Source: Nageia nagi
Taxonomy: Eukaryota > Pinophyta
Length of the DNA stretch: 64,000 bases
Reading direction: 5' to 3'
Assembly: GCA_050084985.1 (NCBI GenBank)
Contig: JBITNC010000001.1
Location: 84,444,001 to 84,508,000 of the forward strand
Every line of letters begins with the position of its first letter. Within the stretch, counting starts at the first letter, position 1. Below are positions 37,100 to 50,851 of this stretch, piece after piece. Both the position numbers and the translations under genes were made by a program. The notes under the pieces were generated by a model. The model searched no databases, was not told the origin of the DNA, and saw only the letters and a list, made by a program, of their open reading frames with translations.

Positions 37100-38080
37100 C
37101 ACTTCTTTCAATTATTGTATAATAGTAGAAACTAAGGGAATACCACCATCCTCTATAGAAGCCCTCATCTCCTTAGCACCTTGATTTTTTTAAGGAGGTT
37201 TAAGAGAAGTGACTTGAGCATAAATTACCAAGGCCTAGCTAGTATTTGCTAGTTTAGTCCCTTTACCTTTCCTCGAGTACCATCTCCCACTCTTTTTTAC
37301 TACCCTAAATGGGTTGAGCTAGGGAGGGAGATGAGGTAATAGGAGTGGTATTTTTGGCTTTGAATTTATCCTCCATGATTTAATAATCCTTGATTCTATG
37401 AGAACTTGACTAGCACATATAATAAGTACTCAATAGATTTACATATACCATCATATAATGCATAAGGGTATCACCAACCTAGATGTATATATATTCCTTT
37501 AGAGTTTTAGCAAGGTAAATCTTGATACATATCCTTTTGTATGGACAAGCTAAATAGAACCAATATGATTTATCATAGATTAATTTACTAAGCTATCACC
37601 AATCTGCATTGTAAGTAGATAAAAAAAGATTATATAGCTAAGGGGAGACTTGATAATTCCACCCATATAGGGAAAACTAAAGAGACATTATCATTAACTA
37701 AAAAAACCCTAGATCAAGGTTGAAAAATTAGAAGGGTTGTATGAATATAGATTAGTCCTTTATCTAAAATTTCCTTTGCCTATTCAAGGTTAAAAAATTG
37801 AATATAAAAAAATCCCTTGGTGAGGTTTTAAACATGATTAGCTTGAATGCCATATGTACACTGATATTGATCAATCTAGTTATTAAGAATAACATCTAAT
37901 GGGATGTAACCTAAAAAATACCTTATAAGAGTATGAGATTCTAGCTATGTACAGGTGGGATGAAATTCATTCAAAGGAATGACTAGATAATGAGATACAT
38001 TACCTCACTATAAACCTTGGGTATAAACATCTATAAATGATTTTTTATGGGTTCCATGTTCACTCCAATAGCTTCAACCA
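37100..38080 (-). pseudogene. LINE ORF1-like (DUF4283-type) fragment
   Basis: Minus strand segments LGYIPLDVIL, TYGIQANHV, LTKGFFIFNF, then QIGDSLGKLI and YKRICIKIYLAKTLKEYI follow the plant LINE ORF1 pattern (nucleic-acid-binding DUF4283 followed by a linker to a zinc knuckle). Frame breaks are frequent, and no knuckle Cys/His set is preserved. Confidence 0.5.
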
Positions 38081-38290
38081 AAGGTGAAGCCAAATATTAA
38101 GGTTGAGGTATATTAAAAAGATATAGATCTAACTAAGGTGAAGTATATGCAAAATTCACTCAAGAGACAAATAACTTTAATCCCATATACTCTTTGAGAT
38201 TAAACAATGTACATGAAAACCAAGCAAACCTATTCCATGGTACTTGACTTGCTTCTAAACTCTCTAGACTCTAGATGTTTTTCATAGTAA

Positions 38291-39020
38291 AATTTTATTA
38301 TTCAATTTAGGCTATGAGAAAAATAATTACCAAAGAAAAAATATAACCCTTATAAGCTTTGATAATGTAAGTTAGAACACAATCAACATCACATATCTTC
38401 TTGTCATGGTTAAAGTAAAAAGATTATTTGTTTATTTTTAATGGTTAGGTCATTACAATAAAACATGCTTTTGACAAGGCCATGGATCCATTAGATAGGT
38501 GTATTTCCTTCAACATTATATCAATATTTAAAACTTATTTACAATGAATAAGTTATTATAGTTCATGCAAAACTTACTTTTTAAATTTCATAGATTTAAG
38601 AATATATATGAATTCACTCATTTTTTTAATGCTAACAACTAAATTACTAGATCCAAAAATAAAACTCTTGTACTAAGAACTCTTCACATTACTAACTTGG
38701 AAAGGTTCATAAATAGAAGCATTTAATTAAGTTAACTTTTGCATATTGGACTTATGATTTGAAAGGGTCTATTTCAAAGATCAAATAAATTAGAGTGAAG
38801 ATTAATATAGAGACTATTCATGCTCAAAGTATGGTATATTCAATTATAAGTTAGTTACATGGATTTATGCGAAGGATAACATTGATGCAATTGGATCAAG
38901 ATTTTTAAAGTGGGAAGTTGAAGCAATTTCAATTTTTTTAAGTTATTTGGGTAGTTAAATAATAAATTTATATGTGAAATGAGACCAATTCAAAGCTATA
39001 TCCTCATATATCTATGTCTA
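38291..39020. other. No recognisable feature
   Basis: AT-rich sequence between the LINE and gypsy C; no repeat end or coding resemblance seen. Confidence 0.5.
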
Positions 39021-39861
39021 TCTACACCCAAAAATGACCCTTCTTTCAAAAAATGAAAGAAGGATGAAAAAATTAAAGTAAATATTAAAATTTTATTATA
39101 ATATACCAAATGCCAATGTCTAACTTCAATTGTCAGTGATTCAAGCCAGATGGCAAAATTCAACACCTAGACACTAGTGAATTTGTAATTAGCAAAAGAA
39201 AAATAAAAATGGCAACTCTTGAAGCATCTTGGGAAGAAAGCAAAGGATAACATATGACTCATCATCAATCCCATGCATCCCCTCTTCGGATCATAACCAT
39301 GCCAAATCTAGATAGGTTTTTCTATCCATATTTTTATCCCAAAATTGGAAACCTTACCTATTTCCAAAATCTATAAATAAAGCCTTCTACCATGAAGCAA
39401 AGGGGCCCAATTTGAATGCAAAGTTACTCTATCAAAACATATCTAGGTTTTATAGTATTATATGCATTATTATTTTATGTTTTATATTCTTATTTATGTT
39501 CATTTTATGTTGATTTTATGATATGAATAGGTATGTTTGATATCTTTTTTGTTCGCATGTGTGTAGGGTCCATAGGTGTAAAGCAACTAAATTGATCAAA
39601 GAAAGTTTTAAGCAGTTGAAGAGAATAGAGAGATCCAAATTCTTTTGCAAGTTTCAAAAGATAGTCTTAGAGGCTTGCAGACATTGAAAATAGGCCTATG
39701 AAGGCTTAAACATTCTTTTGTAAAAATACCTTTTGCAAGATAATGAATTGAAATAGATTCATCATTTGTATCATTGAGGTCTACTCAAGAATAACAAAGA
39801 AAAATATTGGTTGTAACATGCTTGTCTTATTTTCTAACAAGGCTACTTTTTGAGTATGACA
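39021..39861 (+). repeat. 5' LTR of gypsy C
   Basis: Pairs with 43408-44239 (ACACCCAAAAATGACCCTTC at the start, GAGTATGACA at the end). The TG start has decayed to TC. A primer-site-like TTAGTGCTAAAAGGAGGG follows. Confidence 0.75.
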
Positions 39862-41479
39862 TTTTAGTGCTAAAAGGAGGGCCCCTCACACGTAAACAAC
39901 ATCAATGATGAGAGAAAGGGGTTTTTTTCATGTCATTATGTGTATTTTTATGGTTTGATTCATGCGGTAGTGAAGTTGATTTCTCTTTTTATGTTATGTA
40001 TTTTTCTAGGCTTGAGTTATTGAAACATCGATAATTACGTATCGAATGCCAGTGATTGTATCAAAATGCTATCGAATCTCTCAACATGCCAGTGACTATG
40101 AATAGAAGGTCAAATTTTAATTTTTTTCAATTTTATAAGCATAAACTTAGGAATTAACATTGAGAATAAAAAATAAACACTTTATTTGTGATCCTTGTGC
40201 TCAAAATGCCTATAGGGAAGGGTATTGAATATTAATAATAACATGCATTATTTTTGGTATTTTATTTATTTGATTCTTAAAAGTTTATATATTTCTTATT
40301 TATTTGGGAAGGTTTTATACAAATAAAAGAACCCATCCACTTAATTGTTTTCCATCTCGTCCACCTATGCTCTACCATTGCACTAAAAAGCATTGAAAAG
40401 GATATGAGGTGACTAGAATGGGTGCAATGGAAAAAGGGTAATTGAAATTTCCTTTTTTCACTTTATCATATTTAATATAGTAAATGAACCTACGCTAAGT
40501 TACTTCCAAAACTTGGAAGGGGTAATTAATTATCATTAAGATTAGAATGAACTTAGGTGAATTTATTAGGTTTAAGATAGATTAGGATACATTAAAAAGG
40601 TAATGAATTTGGTGGTTTTTATCTACACATTAATACTCTTACTTTTATGCCTTACCATGTTGAAAGGAGATTGAAGGATTATGACTCATAACAAGCGAAA
40701 CTGAACCTACATTAAAGGAAATTAACTCACAATAACAACTTCTTACATGTTTGCCTTACCATGTCAAAATATGGTCAAAGGATTGTGACTTGTAAGAAGA
40801 GGTAATAAACCACATTTTAACATTTACTTTGGTTAATGAATCTCATTAAAAAGGTAATGAATCTCTTGGGTATCTAGATCAACTTGCACATTAATCAAAA
40901 CACTATTTGAATCACATTAAAAAAACTTAATTAATGGATGTATATGATTAGGAGGGTTAGAAATTAAATCCATGAATATTTCTTTCAATTAAATGCATAA
41001 TCATGAGACCTTTTAAATTGAATATAAATGCATTAGAGGTCATTACCAATCATTGATTGTAATTCTCTTATGTTCCCATCGATAAAATATAATGAGCCTT
41101 AGAGCCAAAACCTAGAGATGAATATTAAGTTCATAGGTTATAAGTCATTACTTTTCATCGAACAATTATGAAAAAGGGGGATATAATTGGATTTCATCAC
41201 TAAGATAGTTCTTACTAGCCTACCTTGCTTAAACACTTGACTAGATAAAATAATTTAGGAAAATTAAGAAGATTAAAATGTACAATCCATACTACTCATA
41301 TTAAAAGGATTAATTTAATATGCCAAAAATTTAGAAAAAGATAATCACATCGAAAAGGTGAGTATGCATGTAGGTTGTTTGTGCATGTAATTATTTTCTC
41401 ACAAACATAAATTTAAAAGATAAAAATAGAATTGCTATGTTTGATGTTTGCTTCCTTTTCCTTATATTTTGGTAAAAAT

Positions 41480-43405
41480 ACAAATGAAATACCAAAACAA
41501 AATGGTTAATACTTGATCTCAAATGGCTCATCAAGAGCAAGAACTGAACAACAAAGACTATTTATAATAATGAAGAAGCCATAGGTCTAGTAAGAACACT
41601 TTGAGAAGAGAAACTTCTCAAGAAACAAATATAGCCTATTTAAATCATATTTATAATGAATTAGATATATTTAAACAACATATAACACAACTAAAAATCC
41701 CTCATTCTTCTCATGCCCATAGTCTTCCTTTAGATCTAGATTATTTAGCAAAAGACGTAAAACTAGTTGATGATGTAGAAGAGATTATATTAAGAAATAT
41801 ACCCCATTCACAAAGTCACTCAACTGATACCATCCTTCAAAGAGGTCCTTTTACACCTAAGTATGATCATGTCACATGTTATCTACTAGATGAAAATTTA
41901 GTTCAATCATATCTAGGAAGAGATGATTATACTCCTTCTATCATATCTAGGCAAACCAAATAATTTGATGATCCAATCTCCATACACATAGCTACCCCTA
42001 TGCCAAAATCAAGAGATCATTCTAGAGTTTATAATAACCCTTGTTACATTTAAAAATTAAATTAACGACTCCTCTATTAAGCCATAGAACACCTAGAGAA
42101 TGACATGAGGTAAGAGATAATTATGATTCAACAAGGTTTAGGTTATAAGGAATACCTCCCTATGCATAGAGGAAAGAAAATCCACCCCAAAATAATATAC
42201 AACATCAACCACAACAACAAATTATTTTTGTATAACCTAAGTGTATAACAAAATAGTAAACCTATAGGGTTTACACAACAACCAAATTTGTAAGCACAAC
42301 CGTACTCAATGTACATCAAAACAAACCACCAATAAGATAACCTAATAAGCAAAATGTCTAAATCCAATTTGTACCTAATCAAATTATGGAAAAAAATAAA
42401 AAAGGACAACCTAGAACACAATATTTATCACCATAAGGTAATGGAGTATATAAATACGAAGACCCTTACCTAGCTAAGAGAAAAGAAGCTTTGCTTAGAA
42501 AATGATAAGATGAGCTTCAAATATATCATTTACCTCCACTTAAAATTTAGGGACAATCACATTATCATCCTAAATCACCATTACACCACCAAAAAATACA
42601 ACAATAATTACCTCCATATTAACACCCATGCCTTCTCCACCATATGATGGAGTTTACTATGATGCCCAGATACCTTTTGAACAAAGATATAAATCATTTC
42701 TAAGGTAAGAAGGAAAAGTGGATCATAGAAATGATGAATATCATACATATAAAAATCAACCAAAAGAAAAGGATGATTTTTATAAAAGGTTGATGGAAAT
42801 TGAAAAATAGCTATGTGTACAAAATAAACAAAAGGTGTCATATGAAATAATTTGTAATGAACCTATTCATCCAAGTATTCTCAAAAAATAGATTCCTTTC
42901 AAATTGAAATTTCAAAAATCAAACCAATCAAGGGAAAGGTAGATACTAAAAAATATCTTAGATGATTTAAGTATTCAAGTTATGTTATTACTAATGATGA
43001 TGCATTAATGTTACATATCTTTCCCATGACACTTGCTAGATAAGCAATGGATTGGTACAATAACTTAATATAATATAGTATTCATTCATATGCATAATTG
43101 GAAATTTGTTTATTAGAATATTTTAGGATAAATATCAAATATAATACTTCCATCACTAATATTACGAGATTACAATAGTTTCAACATGAATCGATTACTG
43201 ATTTCATCTCAAGATGGGGGGTAATATTGAAAAGAATGCCTTACACTTTACCTCAAGAAGATTTGGTAAAAATATTTAGTCATAGTTGTTTAAGGCCTAT
43301 TGCTAGCACAACATAAGACCTTTGATGAAGCCATTTTCCAATCTATCATAATTGAAAAGGTTAAGATTCAAGATGGTGAGATAAAAGGTAAGAAAAAGGA
43401 ACCTT
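41480..43405 (+). pseudogene. Gypsy C gag
   Basis: The N-terminal part is the open stretch 41601-41963 (NHIYNELDIFKQHITQLKIP; SQSHSTDTILQRGPFTPKYD). The capsid-like part (about 42640-43400) is broken by stops, with YEIICNEPIHPS, the LHxFPMTL-type segment and FISRWGVILKRMPYTLPQED recognisable against B's better frame. It ends at B's LTR before the zinc knuckle. No retroviral catalytic domain is included. Confidence 0.65.
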
Positions 43406-43407
43406 AT

Positions 43408-44239
43408 TGTAACACCCAAAAATGACCCTTCTTCAAAAAATAAAAGAAGAATGAAAAAAATAAAGTAAATTAAAAATTTTACTATAATCTTCCAAATGCC
43501 AATGTTTACACTTAGACATTAGCAACTCACATCAATTGTTGGTGTTAGGTACTAGATTTTGGTGACTTTGGAGTTAGAAAAATTAAACTAAAAATGGTAA
43601 TATATGAAGCATCTTGGAAAGAAAGCAAAGGATAACAGATGAATCACTATCCATCCTGAGCATCCCCTATTTGGATCATAACCATGTAAAAGTTGGATAG
43701 GATTTTCTATCCATATTTTTGTCTCAAAATTAGAAACTTTGATTGTTTCTAAAATCTATAAATAAAACCTTCATCCATGAAGCAAAAGGACCTAGTTTGA
43801 ATGCAAAGTTACTCTATCAAAATACATCCAAGTTTTACCAAGTTAGATGCATTATTATTTTACATTCTATATGCTTTCTTATGCTGATTTTATGATATGA
43901 ATAGGTATGTTTGATGTATTTTCTATTCACATGTGTGCAAGGTCAACAAGTGTGGAGTAGTTGAACTAATTAGAGAAAGTATTAAAGAATCAAAGAGAAA
44001 AAGAGATCCATATTTCTTCTAGCAGGTTTCTAACATAAAACTCGAAACTTGCAAACATTGAAATCAGGTCTACTAAGGTCTTAACATTTTTTTAAAAAAT
44101 CTCTTTTTTGTAAGGAAATTTAATCAAAACATATTCATCATTTGTAATCATTTTAAGGTCTACTCAAGTGAAATAAAGAAAAATGTTGGTTGTAGCATTC
44201 TTATCTTGTTTGCTAATAGGGTTACTTTTGAGTACAACA
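43408..44239 (+). repeat. 5' LTR of gypsy B
   Basis: It starts TGTAACACCCAAAAATGACC and ends GAGTACAACA, a TG...CA pair 832 bases long. Three bases later comes the primer site. It pairs with 39021-39861 of gypsy C; its own 3' LTR is outside the window. Confidence 0.8.
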
Positions 44240-44242
44240 TTT

Positions 44243-44259
44243 TGGTGCTAGAAGGAGGG
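44243..44259 (+). other. Primer-binding site of gypsy B
   Basis: TGGTGCTAGAAGGAGGG, beginning with the TGG expected opposite a tRNA CCA end, three bases after the LTR. Gypsy C has the same sequence with two changes (TAGTGCTAAAAGGAGGG at 39864). I did not assign the tRNA. Confidence 0.65.
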
Positions 44260-45890
44260 ACCTTGCATGCAAACAACATCAGTGATGAGATGCAGGGGGT
44301 TTTCTATTTTTTTATGCATGTTTTTATGGTTTATGTTATGTGCTAGTGAAATTGATATTGTGTTTTTGTTCTATATTGTTTTTAGGCTCAAGTTCAAAAA
44401 TGTCGATAATTGAGTATCAAATGTAGCGATTGGAATAAAATGCCAATGATTTAGTTAAAACATCAATGAATAAAATAGAAGGTTGATTTTTTATTTTCAT
44501 CGATTTTGCAAGTGTAGCTTAAGAATTGAGATTGAGGATTGGAAATGAACACCTTGTTTATGATCCTTGTTCTCAAAATGCATGTAGAAGAGGGTATTGA
44601 TTATAGCTAATGATATGCATTATTTTTTACATTTATTTGGATAATCCTCTAAATTTTATTTATTTTTCTCTATTAGGGAAGAATCGCATAAAAAAATAAA
44701 TAAAATCACTTAATATTTTTACTACTTCATCCACCTATGCTCTTCCTTTGCACTGAAAAGTGATCTAAGGTGACCTGAATGGATGCATAGAAAAGGGTAA
44801 ATGAACCTTTTATTTTTCCATTTTATAATATTAAAATGGTAAAAGAATTTACACTAAGTTTCTTCTACACTTGGAAGGAGTAATTAATCATCATTAAGTT
44901 TGGAATGAACAAAAGGTGAATTTATTAGGTTTAAGGTAGATTAGGATATGCTAAATTGGTTAATGAATTTGGTGGTTTTGATATTCATTGATTACCATTA
45001 ATACATCATTACTTTGTATATTATTACCTACACCGAGAGGAGGTCAAAGGATTGTGATCATAAGAAGAGGTAATAAACCAACATTTTAATATTTTTTTGG
45101 TTAACAAATCTTATTAAAAGGTAATAAATCTCATGGGTATCTATATTAACTTGCACATTAATTAGAATATTGTTTAATCACATTAAAAGGATTTAATTAA
45201 TGGACGTGTATATTGGAAGGGTTAAAAATGTACTCATTAGTATTTCATTTTTAAATGCATGATAATGTGACATTTTAAAATGAACATAAATGATTTGGAG
45301 GTCATTACCAATCATTCATTCTTATTCTCTCATATTTTCATCGACAAAATATAATAAGCCCTAGAGCAAAACTTGGAGATGAATATTGGGTTCATAGGTT
45401 AGAAGTCATTACTTTCAATCAAAAAAATATAAAAAAGGGGCCTATACTTGGATTTATCACCAATATAGTTCTCAGTAGCATTCCTAAGCCCCATTACACT
45501 AAGAGACCACTTTAGGTACCAAGCCATTACTTAGCCATAAATTGCTTATAGGATTACTAGCCTACCTTTCTTAAACACCTGACTATATAAAATAAAATAA
45601 TTTAAAAAAAAATGAACAAGATTAAAATATACATTTCAAACCACTTATATTAAAAATATTAATTTAATATACCAAAAATATAAAAAGATAATCACATCAA
45701 AAAGGTGAGTATGCAAGTAGGTTGTTTGTGCATATAATTATTTTCTCACAAACATAGAACCAAAAGATAAAAATAGAGTTGTCATGTTTAATGTTTGCTA
45801 TATTTTATTTATATTTTGGTAGAAAATAAAACTATAACTAAAAATACAAATAAATAAAAAACCAAAAGAAAATGGTTAACGCTCAATTCA
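44260..45890 (+). other. Leader of gypsy B
   Basis: About 1.6 kb of noncoding sequence that aligns with the leader of gypsy C (39880-41480) throughout, with TTGGTGGTTTTGAT, AAGGTGAGTATGCA and GGTTGTTTGTGCAT shared. No open frame. Confidence 0.6.
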
Positions 45891-48118
45891 AATGGTTTAT
45901 CAATGGCAAAAATTGAATAATGAAAAATATTGAAAAGAATAAAAGAAGTCATAGGTTTAGTAGAAACACTTTGAGAAGAGATATTCCTTGAGAAATAAAC
46001 GCATCTTATATAAATCCTATTGATTATGAATTATATATATTTAGACAATGTTTAACATAATTAAGAATTTTGAATTCTTGTCATTCTCATAGCCTTCCTC
46101 TAAATCTAGTTTATTTATTGAAAGATACATAACTAGTTGATGATGTAGAAGAGATTATACAAAGAAATATACCCCATTTTTAAACTCATTCAACTAAGAT
46201 TGTACTCAAAAGAGTCTCTTTTATATGTAAGTATGATCATGTCACATGATATCTTCCATATGGATGTTTAGTTTAATCATATCTAAGAAGAGATGATTAT
46301 ACTCCCTCCACTATCTTTAGGCAAATGAAAGAATTTGATGATCAAATTTCCATACACATAGATACTCCTATGCTAGATTCAAGAGATCATTTTAGATTTT
46401 ATAATAATCTTTTTTATGTTTTAAAATCAAACACACCAACTCCTTTTTCAAGTCATAGAAACCCTAGACAAGGATGTGTAGTGAGAAAGAACTTTGATTT
46501 AACAATATTTAAATTGCAAGGAATACTCCCCTATGCACATAAGAAAGAGAATACACATCAAAATAATATACAACACCAATCTAGGTGTGCAATAATAAGC
46601 TAAACCTATAGGATTTGTTCAACAACCATGATTCCAAACACAAGTTGTACTCAATGTACATCAAAAAAAGGTTACCAATAAGCAAAATGTTCAAATTCAA
46701 CCTGGACCTAATCAAATGATGGAAATGGATTAAAAAAATAACCTATAGCATAATCTCTATCTCCCTAAGGTCATGGAGTATATAAATATCAAGACCCTTA
46801 CTTGGTAAAGAGAAAAGAAGATTTATTTAAAAAGTGACAAGATGAGCTTCAAAGGTACCATTTACCTCTAGTTAGGTATAAGGGCCAAACACATTACCCT
46901 CACACACCACTACATCAATAAAAAATACCTCCATAACAACATCCACCACCTTATCCACCATATGATGGAGTTTACTGTGCTACCCAAACATCTTCTAAAT
47001 AAATATATGAATCATTTCCAAGGTATGAAGGAAAAGTGGATCATAGAAATGATGAATATCCTATGTATCAAAATCAACTAAAAAAATAAGATGATCTTCA
47101 TAAAATATTGATGGAAATTGAAAAGGAGTTACATTTTCAAAGTAAACAAAATGTGTCATATGAAATGATTTGTAATGAACCAATTCATCCAAATGTTCCT
47201 AAAAAGGAAATTCCTTTCAAATATGAAATTCCAAAAATTGAGCTATTCAAAGAAAAATTAAATCCTAAAGAACATATTAGGCAATTTAAGTATTCAAGTA
47301 ATGTTATTGCTAATGATGATCCATTAATGTTGCATATCTTTCCCATGACACTTGCTGGACAAGCAATGGATTTGTACAATAACTTAACATAATATAATAT
47401 TTGTTCACATACAATTGAAAAATTTATTCTTAGAACATTGTAGGATAAATATCAATGATAAACTTTCATCACTGATCTTATGAGATTACAATATTTTCAA
47501 GATGAATCGGTTACTAATTTCATCTCAATATGGAGAGTAATATTGACAAGCATACCTTACACTTTATCTCAAAAAGAATTGGTAAAAATATTTAGTCAAC
47601 ATTGTTTAATACCTATTGCTAGTATTTTATTAATCCAACAACATAATACTTTTGAAGAAGCCATCTCTCAAGTTTTCATTATTAAAAAGGTCAAAATCCA
47701 ATATGGTGAGATAAAAGGTAAGAAAAAGGAACCTTATGTTAAAAACAAAAATCAAACGGAATAAATAAGTAAACCATCATTAGCCAATAAAGTTTCTATC
47801 ATTTAAGAAGAAGAATCCAATCCTTCATAAACTAAGGAAAAATACTTTATACCACTAATAAAGTTCACACCTTTGTTAGAATCTCTCTATGATATTCTAA
47901 ACAAACTTTGTGATCATCAAGTAATTACATTACTAGAAATAAGACCTAAACATGCTAATGCTAAAAATAGTATATGGTATAATGAGAATGAATATTGTCA
48001 TTTCTATCATCAAAAGGGTCATGATATGAATAAGTGCAAGACTTTACAACATAAGATCCAAAACTTGATTGATCAAGGAAAGTCGGAAGTTGAAAATCCC
48101 TTAGCCATTCCTAAATAA
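45890..48118 (+). pseudogene. Gypsy B gag
   Basis: N-terminal region (46325-46603 frame), capsid-like domain in two frames (47108-47392 with YEMICNEPIHPN and LMLHIFPMTLAGQAMDLYN; 47480-47764 with RLQYFQDESVTNFISIW and LSQKELVKIFSQHCLIPIA) and the nucleocapsid (47873-48118) with CHFYHQKGHDMNKC, a Cys-x3-His-type knuckle. This is the Retrotrans_gag architecture of Tat elements. Stops at 47390 and 47762 and small gaps break the frame. Gypsy A begins immediately after this knuckle. Confidence 0.75.
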
Positions 48119-48609
48119 AATTTGGGAATTTATCAAAATCTTATTCCCTAAAATTTGGCTAATAATGTTTCATTAGATCCACCTAAATATCAAGTAACGC
48201 ATAACTCAAATTATGACAATTCAACCTTTGTAGGGATGGTAAACAATACCATAAGAGCTCAAAGGGTACAAGGAAGGAAAACTAATATTACAGATAATCA
48301 ACTAGATGAGGTTATTGCACAACCTAATGTAACTAGACCTGAACCCCTTAAAGTTTTAGTGAATGGAGCCTAACATCAGTAATTGAAGAATTTACAAGTG
48401 AAAATGTCTTTATTTGAGTTACTACAACAATCTAAGAATCATAGGGATGCTATGAACCAATTATTCTAAACAATCGAATTACGCATAAATGATCTTGAAA
48501 GCTTTGTATATTTTGTAGGAAAATATTAAAACAAGTCAAAAACCTACTATTATTTTCTATGATCATCATGTTAAACAATCAAATCAAATAGGTGTTCAAG
48601 ATCCTCCCT

Positions 48610-49191
48610 TTCATATCATAGCTAAAGTGGAAAAAAAGGCTATAAAAAAATTATTCATTGATGAAGGTTTAGCGATAAACATTATCTCAAAAACTACTTA
48701 TAAGAATTTTGAATCTTCCATTCTCACATATTTACTCATCAACCTTACAATTAAAAGCATTCAATTATGCTTTATGTTCAACAATAGGATCTATCTCATT
48801 ATCAATCATTGTAGGGTCCAAACCAATGCAAATAGCATTGCAAGTAATTAAAGTAGACATAACTCGATATAAAATTCTTTTAAGGAGACCTTGGATTAGA
48901 AATATGCAATGTGTTCTATCAACGTATCATAATTGTTTAAAGTATATTCATAAGAGTGTAGTGCATTATGTACCTAGAGATGAAAATCAATATTCATATT
49001 GCAATAATGCACACCTATCAAAAGAAGTGGTTTTACCATCCACTCATTACTTTACAACACCTATATTACCAGAAAAATCATCGATTATAGGAGTAAATAA
49101 AAATAATCCTTCTTTAATTTATTCTAAACAAGAATGTGTTACCAATCAAGATTCACCCAACACTCAAAATATCAGCAATGATTCACCATAA
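48610..49191 (+). pseudogene. Gypsy B protease region
   Basis: The active-site strand reads KKLFIDEGLAINIIS, with Asp-Glu-Gly in place of Asp-Ser/Thr-Gly as in gypsy A. The 48709-49191 frame carries KILLRRPWIRNMQC and the Ser-Thr-Tyr-His segment. It differs from A at five of about 160 residues. The linker frame at 48155-48373 precedes it. Confidence 0.7.
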
Positions 49192-50239
49192 AAAATAGAA
49201 CCAACACCTTAAGAAAGATGCACATGGGAAGAAAGAGCATAAAAGTTAGATGAGTTAAGTAAAGCCTCTTCATCAAAAATATCTTCTCATATGGATGTAT
49301 TATTAAAAAGTGAATTTTTCCCAATAAAATATAATTCATCAAATATTTATATTGTAACCATAAAATTGATAGATTAAGGTATAGAAGTATTTGGAATCGA
49401 TGATGTTGTTTTTAATATTCCTTCTACTTAAGAAATAGGAAAACCAAAATAATATCCTATTGTAGTGGGGCAATTGGTGCCATTAGGGAAAATTTCTAAT
49501 CAAACACTCTCTATTTATAAAGGTCCTATAGAACCACTAATCCTTTCTTTACCCTAACCCTATGAAGGTCTTTTATGTAAGTCATTAGAATATTTATCAC
49601 CTTATGTGAGGTTATTTTGTCCAAAGATATTTCGATAGATGTCAATGGAAAGGACAAGGTTTAGGATGATATGAATAAGGACTAGATATACAATTGATAT
49701 TTATTACCAATTACCTACTAATAAAATAGGATTGGAATATAGGAATAAGAATTAAAAGAAATTTGGTTGCAAAATAGTTGAACTAGAACAAGGAACATTA
49801 AAATTTGAAAGGTCATCTGAAGAATATAAAGGGATAACAAGTCAAGATAATGTGGAATGTGAAACATCATATTTAGAGAGATTATTTCCTAATAATGTAT
49901 CAAGTAATATGGTAAAAATTACATAAATATTTAATTAAGTATTAGAAAAATATATTTTGATTGGTTTAGAAGTGATGATTTTGAATAGTTAAGTCCAATA
50001 AGATCAAGTAGTTCTTCATCACACTTCTTCATAGATGAAGATACTGCAAACTTCACATTAATTTTTGAACAACCCATAATATGAGACTTCAAAAATATAG
50101 ATAATATACTACAAATCTCCAAATTTACCATAAACACCACCTTAGAAGACCAACATTTAGGTGAAGATGAAGAATACAACATAAATTATAAAAATTGAAT
50201 TCCAATACTAAATTAATTGGAAGAAGGGTCTCACATGTT
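49192..50239 (+). other. Gypsy B protease to reverse-transcriptase linker
   Basis: Noncoding as it stands: many stops on plus. It aligns base for base with gypsy A 26978-28026. The minus-strand frame at 49931-50182 is only a shadow. copia1 interrupts at 50240-50244. Confidence 0.65.
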
Positions 50240-50244
50240 AATGG
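50240..50244. other. Target-site duplication of copia1, left
   Basis: AATGG before the LTR, repeated at 60036-60040. The uninterrupted homologue in gypsy A has one copy (GTGG with one change, at 28026-28031). Confidence 0.9.
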
Positions 50245-50723
50245 TGTTAGAATTTGTAATGAAATATTGTGAATATTTAAACTTCTTGTAAGTTCAATTA
50301 ATCACTTAAAGGATATGTAGATACCTTAAGGGATTAATTGAATTCTTTATTATGTGTGGACTTTGACCTTACCATGGGGTTAGTTGGTAGGTTAAAGTTA
50401 GGTCATACATTTATTGTAACCCTAACCTTACCCTTGGGTTAAAGGGAGGTTAGGGAGGTGCTCTAAAGCTATAAATAGAGGGCCTCTCCTCTTGTAACAT
50501 AACTAAGTTTTTGGAGTAAGATTACTCTACTAGTTTGTGTAGGAGAGGAAGAGAAAAGTTGTAAGAGGGGCATACTTGAGAATTGAAATACTAGTTGTGG
50601 ATGTACTCCCAAGGAGGGAGGAACCACATTACACTTGTGTTATCTTGTGTGAATGGTGTTATGTTGTATGATTGAGTTTCCTAGTCTTGGACCTTGAGGA
50701 TTAGAGTAGTTCTAAATCCTTCG
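50245..50723 (+). repeat. 5' LTR of copia1
   Basis: It begins TGTTAGAATTTGTAATG and ends CCTTCG, where the 3' LTR has the expected CCTTCA. It contains a TATA box at 50470-50477. Confidence 0.93.
50470..50477 (+). promoter_or_regulatory. TATA box of copia1 LTR
   Basis: CTATAAATAGAG in the middle of the LTR, the normal place for the element promoter. The 3' LTR copy is at 59783-59790. Confidence 0.65.
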
Positions 50724-50725
50724 AT

Positions 50726-50742
50726 TGGTATCTAGAGCTTGG
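50726..50742 (+). other. Primer-binding site of copia1 (tRNA-Met type)
   Basis: TGGTATCTAGAGCTTGG, two bases after the LTR. It differs from the initiator-Met complement TGGTATCAGAGC by one inserted base. Confidence 0.75.
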
Positions 50743-50851
50743 TGTGGAAGCTCTTCTTCTACATCTTGGAGGTTCTTCATCCTTCTTCATTCCTTTGGTG
50801 TGGAAGCTCTTCTTCTACATCTTAGAGGTTCTTCATCCTTCTTCATTCCTC
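50740..50851 (+). repeat. 56-bp tandem duplication after the primer site
   Basis: Units 50740-50795 and 50796-50851 start TGGTGTGGAAGCTCTTCTTC and differ at one or two bases. copia2 has a single unit here. Confidence 0.85.

Larger units (their letters stand above)
34570..38290 (-). mobile_element. Decayed plant L1-type LINE
   Basis: On minus the order is an ORF1-like region (about 38080-37100), endonuclease (about 36500-36000) and reverse transcriptase (about 35460-34900), the order of plant L1 non-LTR elements. All parts are full of stops and frameshifts. No poly(A) tail or target duplication is seen. The left end is set only where coding resemblance stops, so the 3' end may be truncated. 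Confidence 0.75.
39021..43407 (+). mobile_element. Gypsy C: 5' LTR, leader and gag, interrupted by gypsy B
   Basis: It has a 5' LTR (39021-39861), a decayed primer site, a leader of about 1.6 kb and gag up to 43407, where the LTR of gypsy B starts abruptly. The sequence at the break (AAGGAACCTTAT) corresponds to 47728-47739 inside B's own gag, where it continues normally. So C was cut by B's insertion, and the rest of C should reappear beyond B's 3' LTR, right of the window. C and B belong to the same family but are clearly more diverged than A and B. Confidence 0.75.

Noticed and set aside
49931-50182. Minus-strand frame conserved between gypsy A (27717-27965) and gypsy B
   Set aside because: Conservation is explained by the overall near-identity of A and B. 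The region lies antisense in the pol linker and shows no domain.
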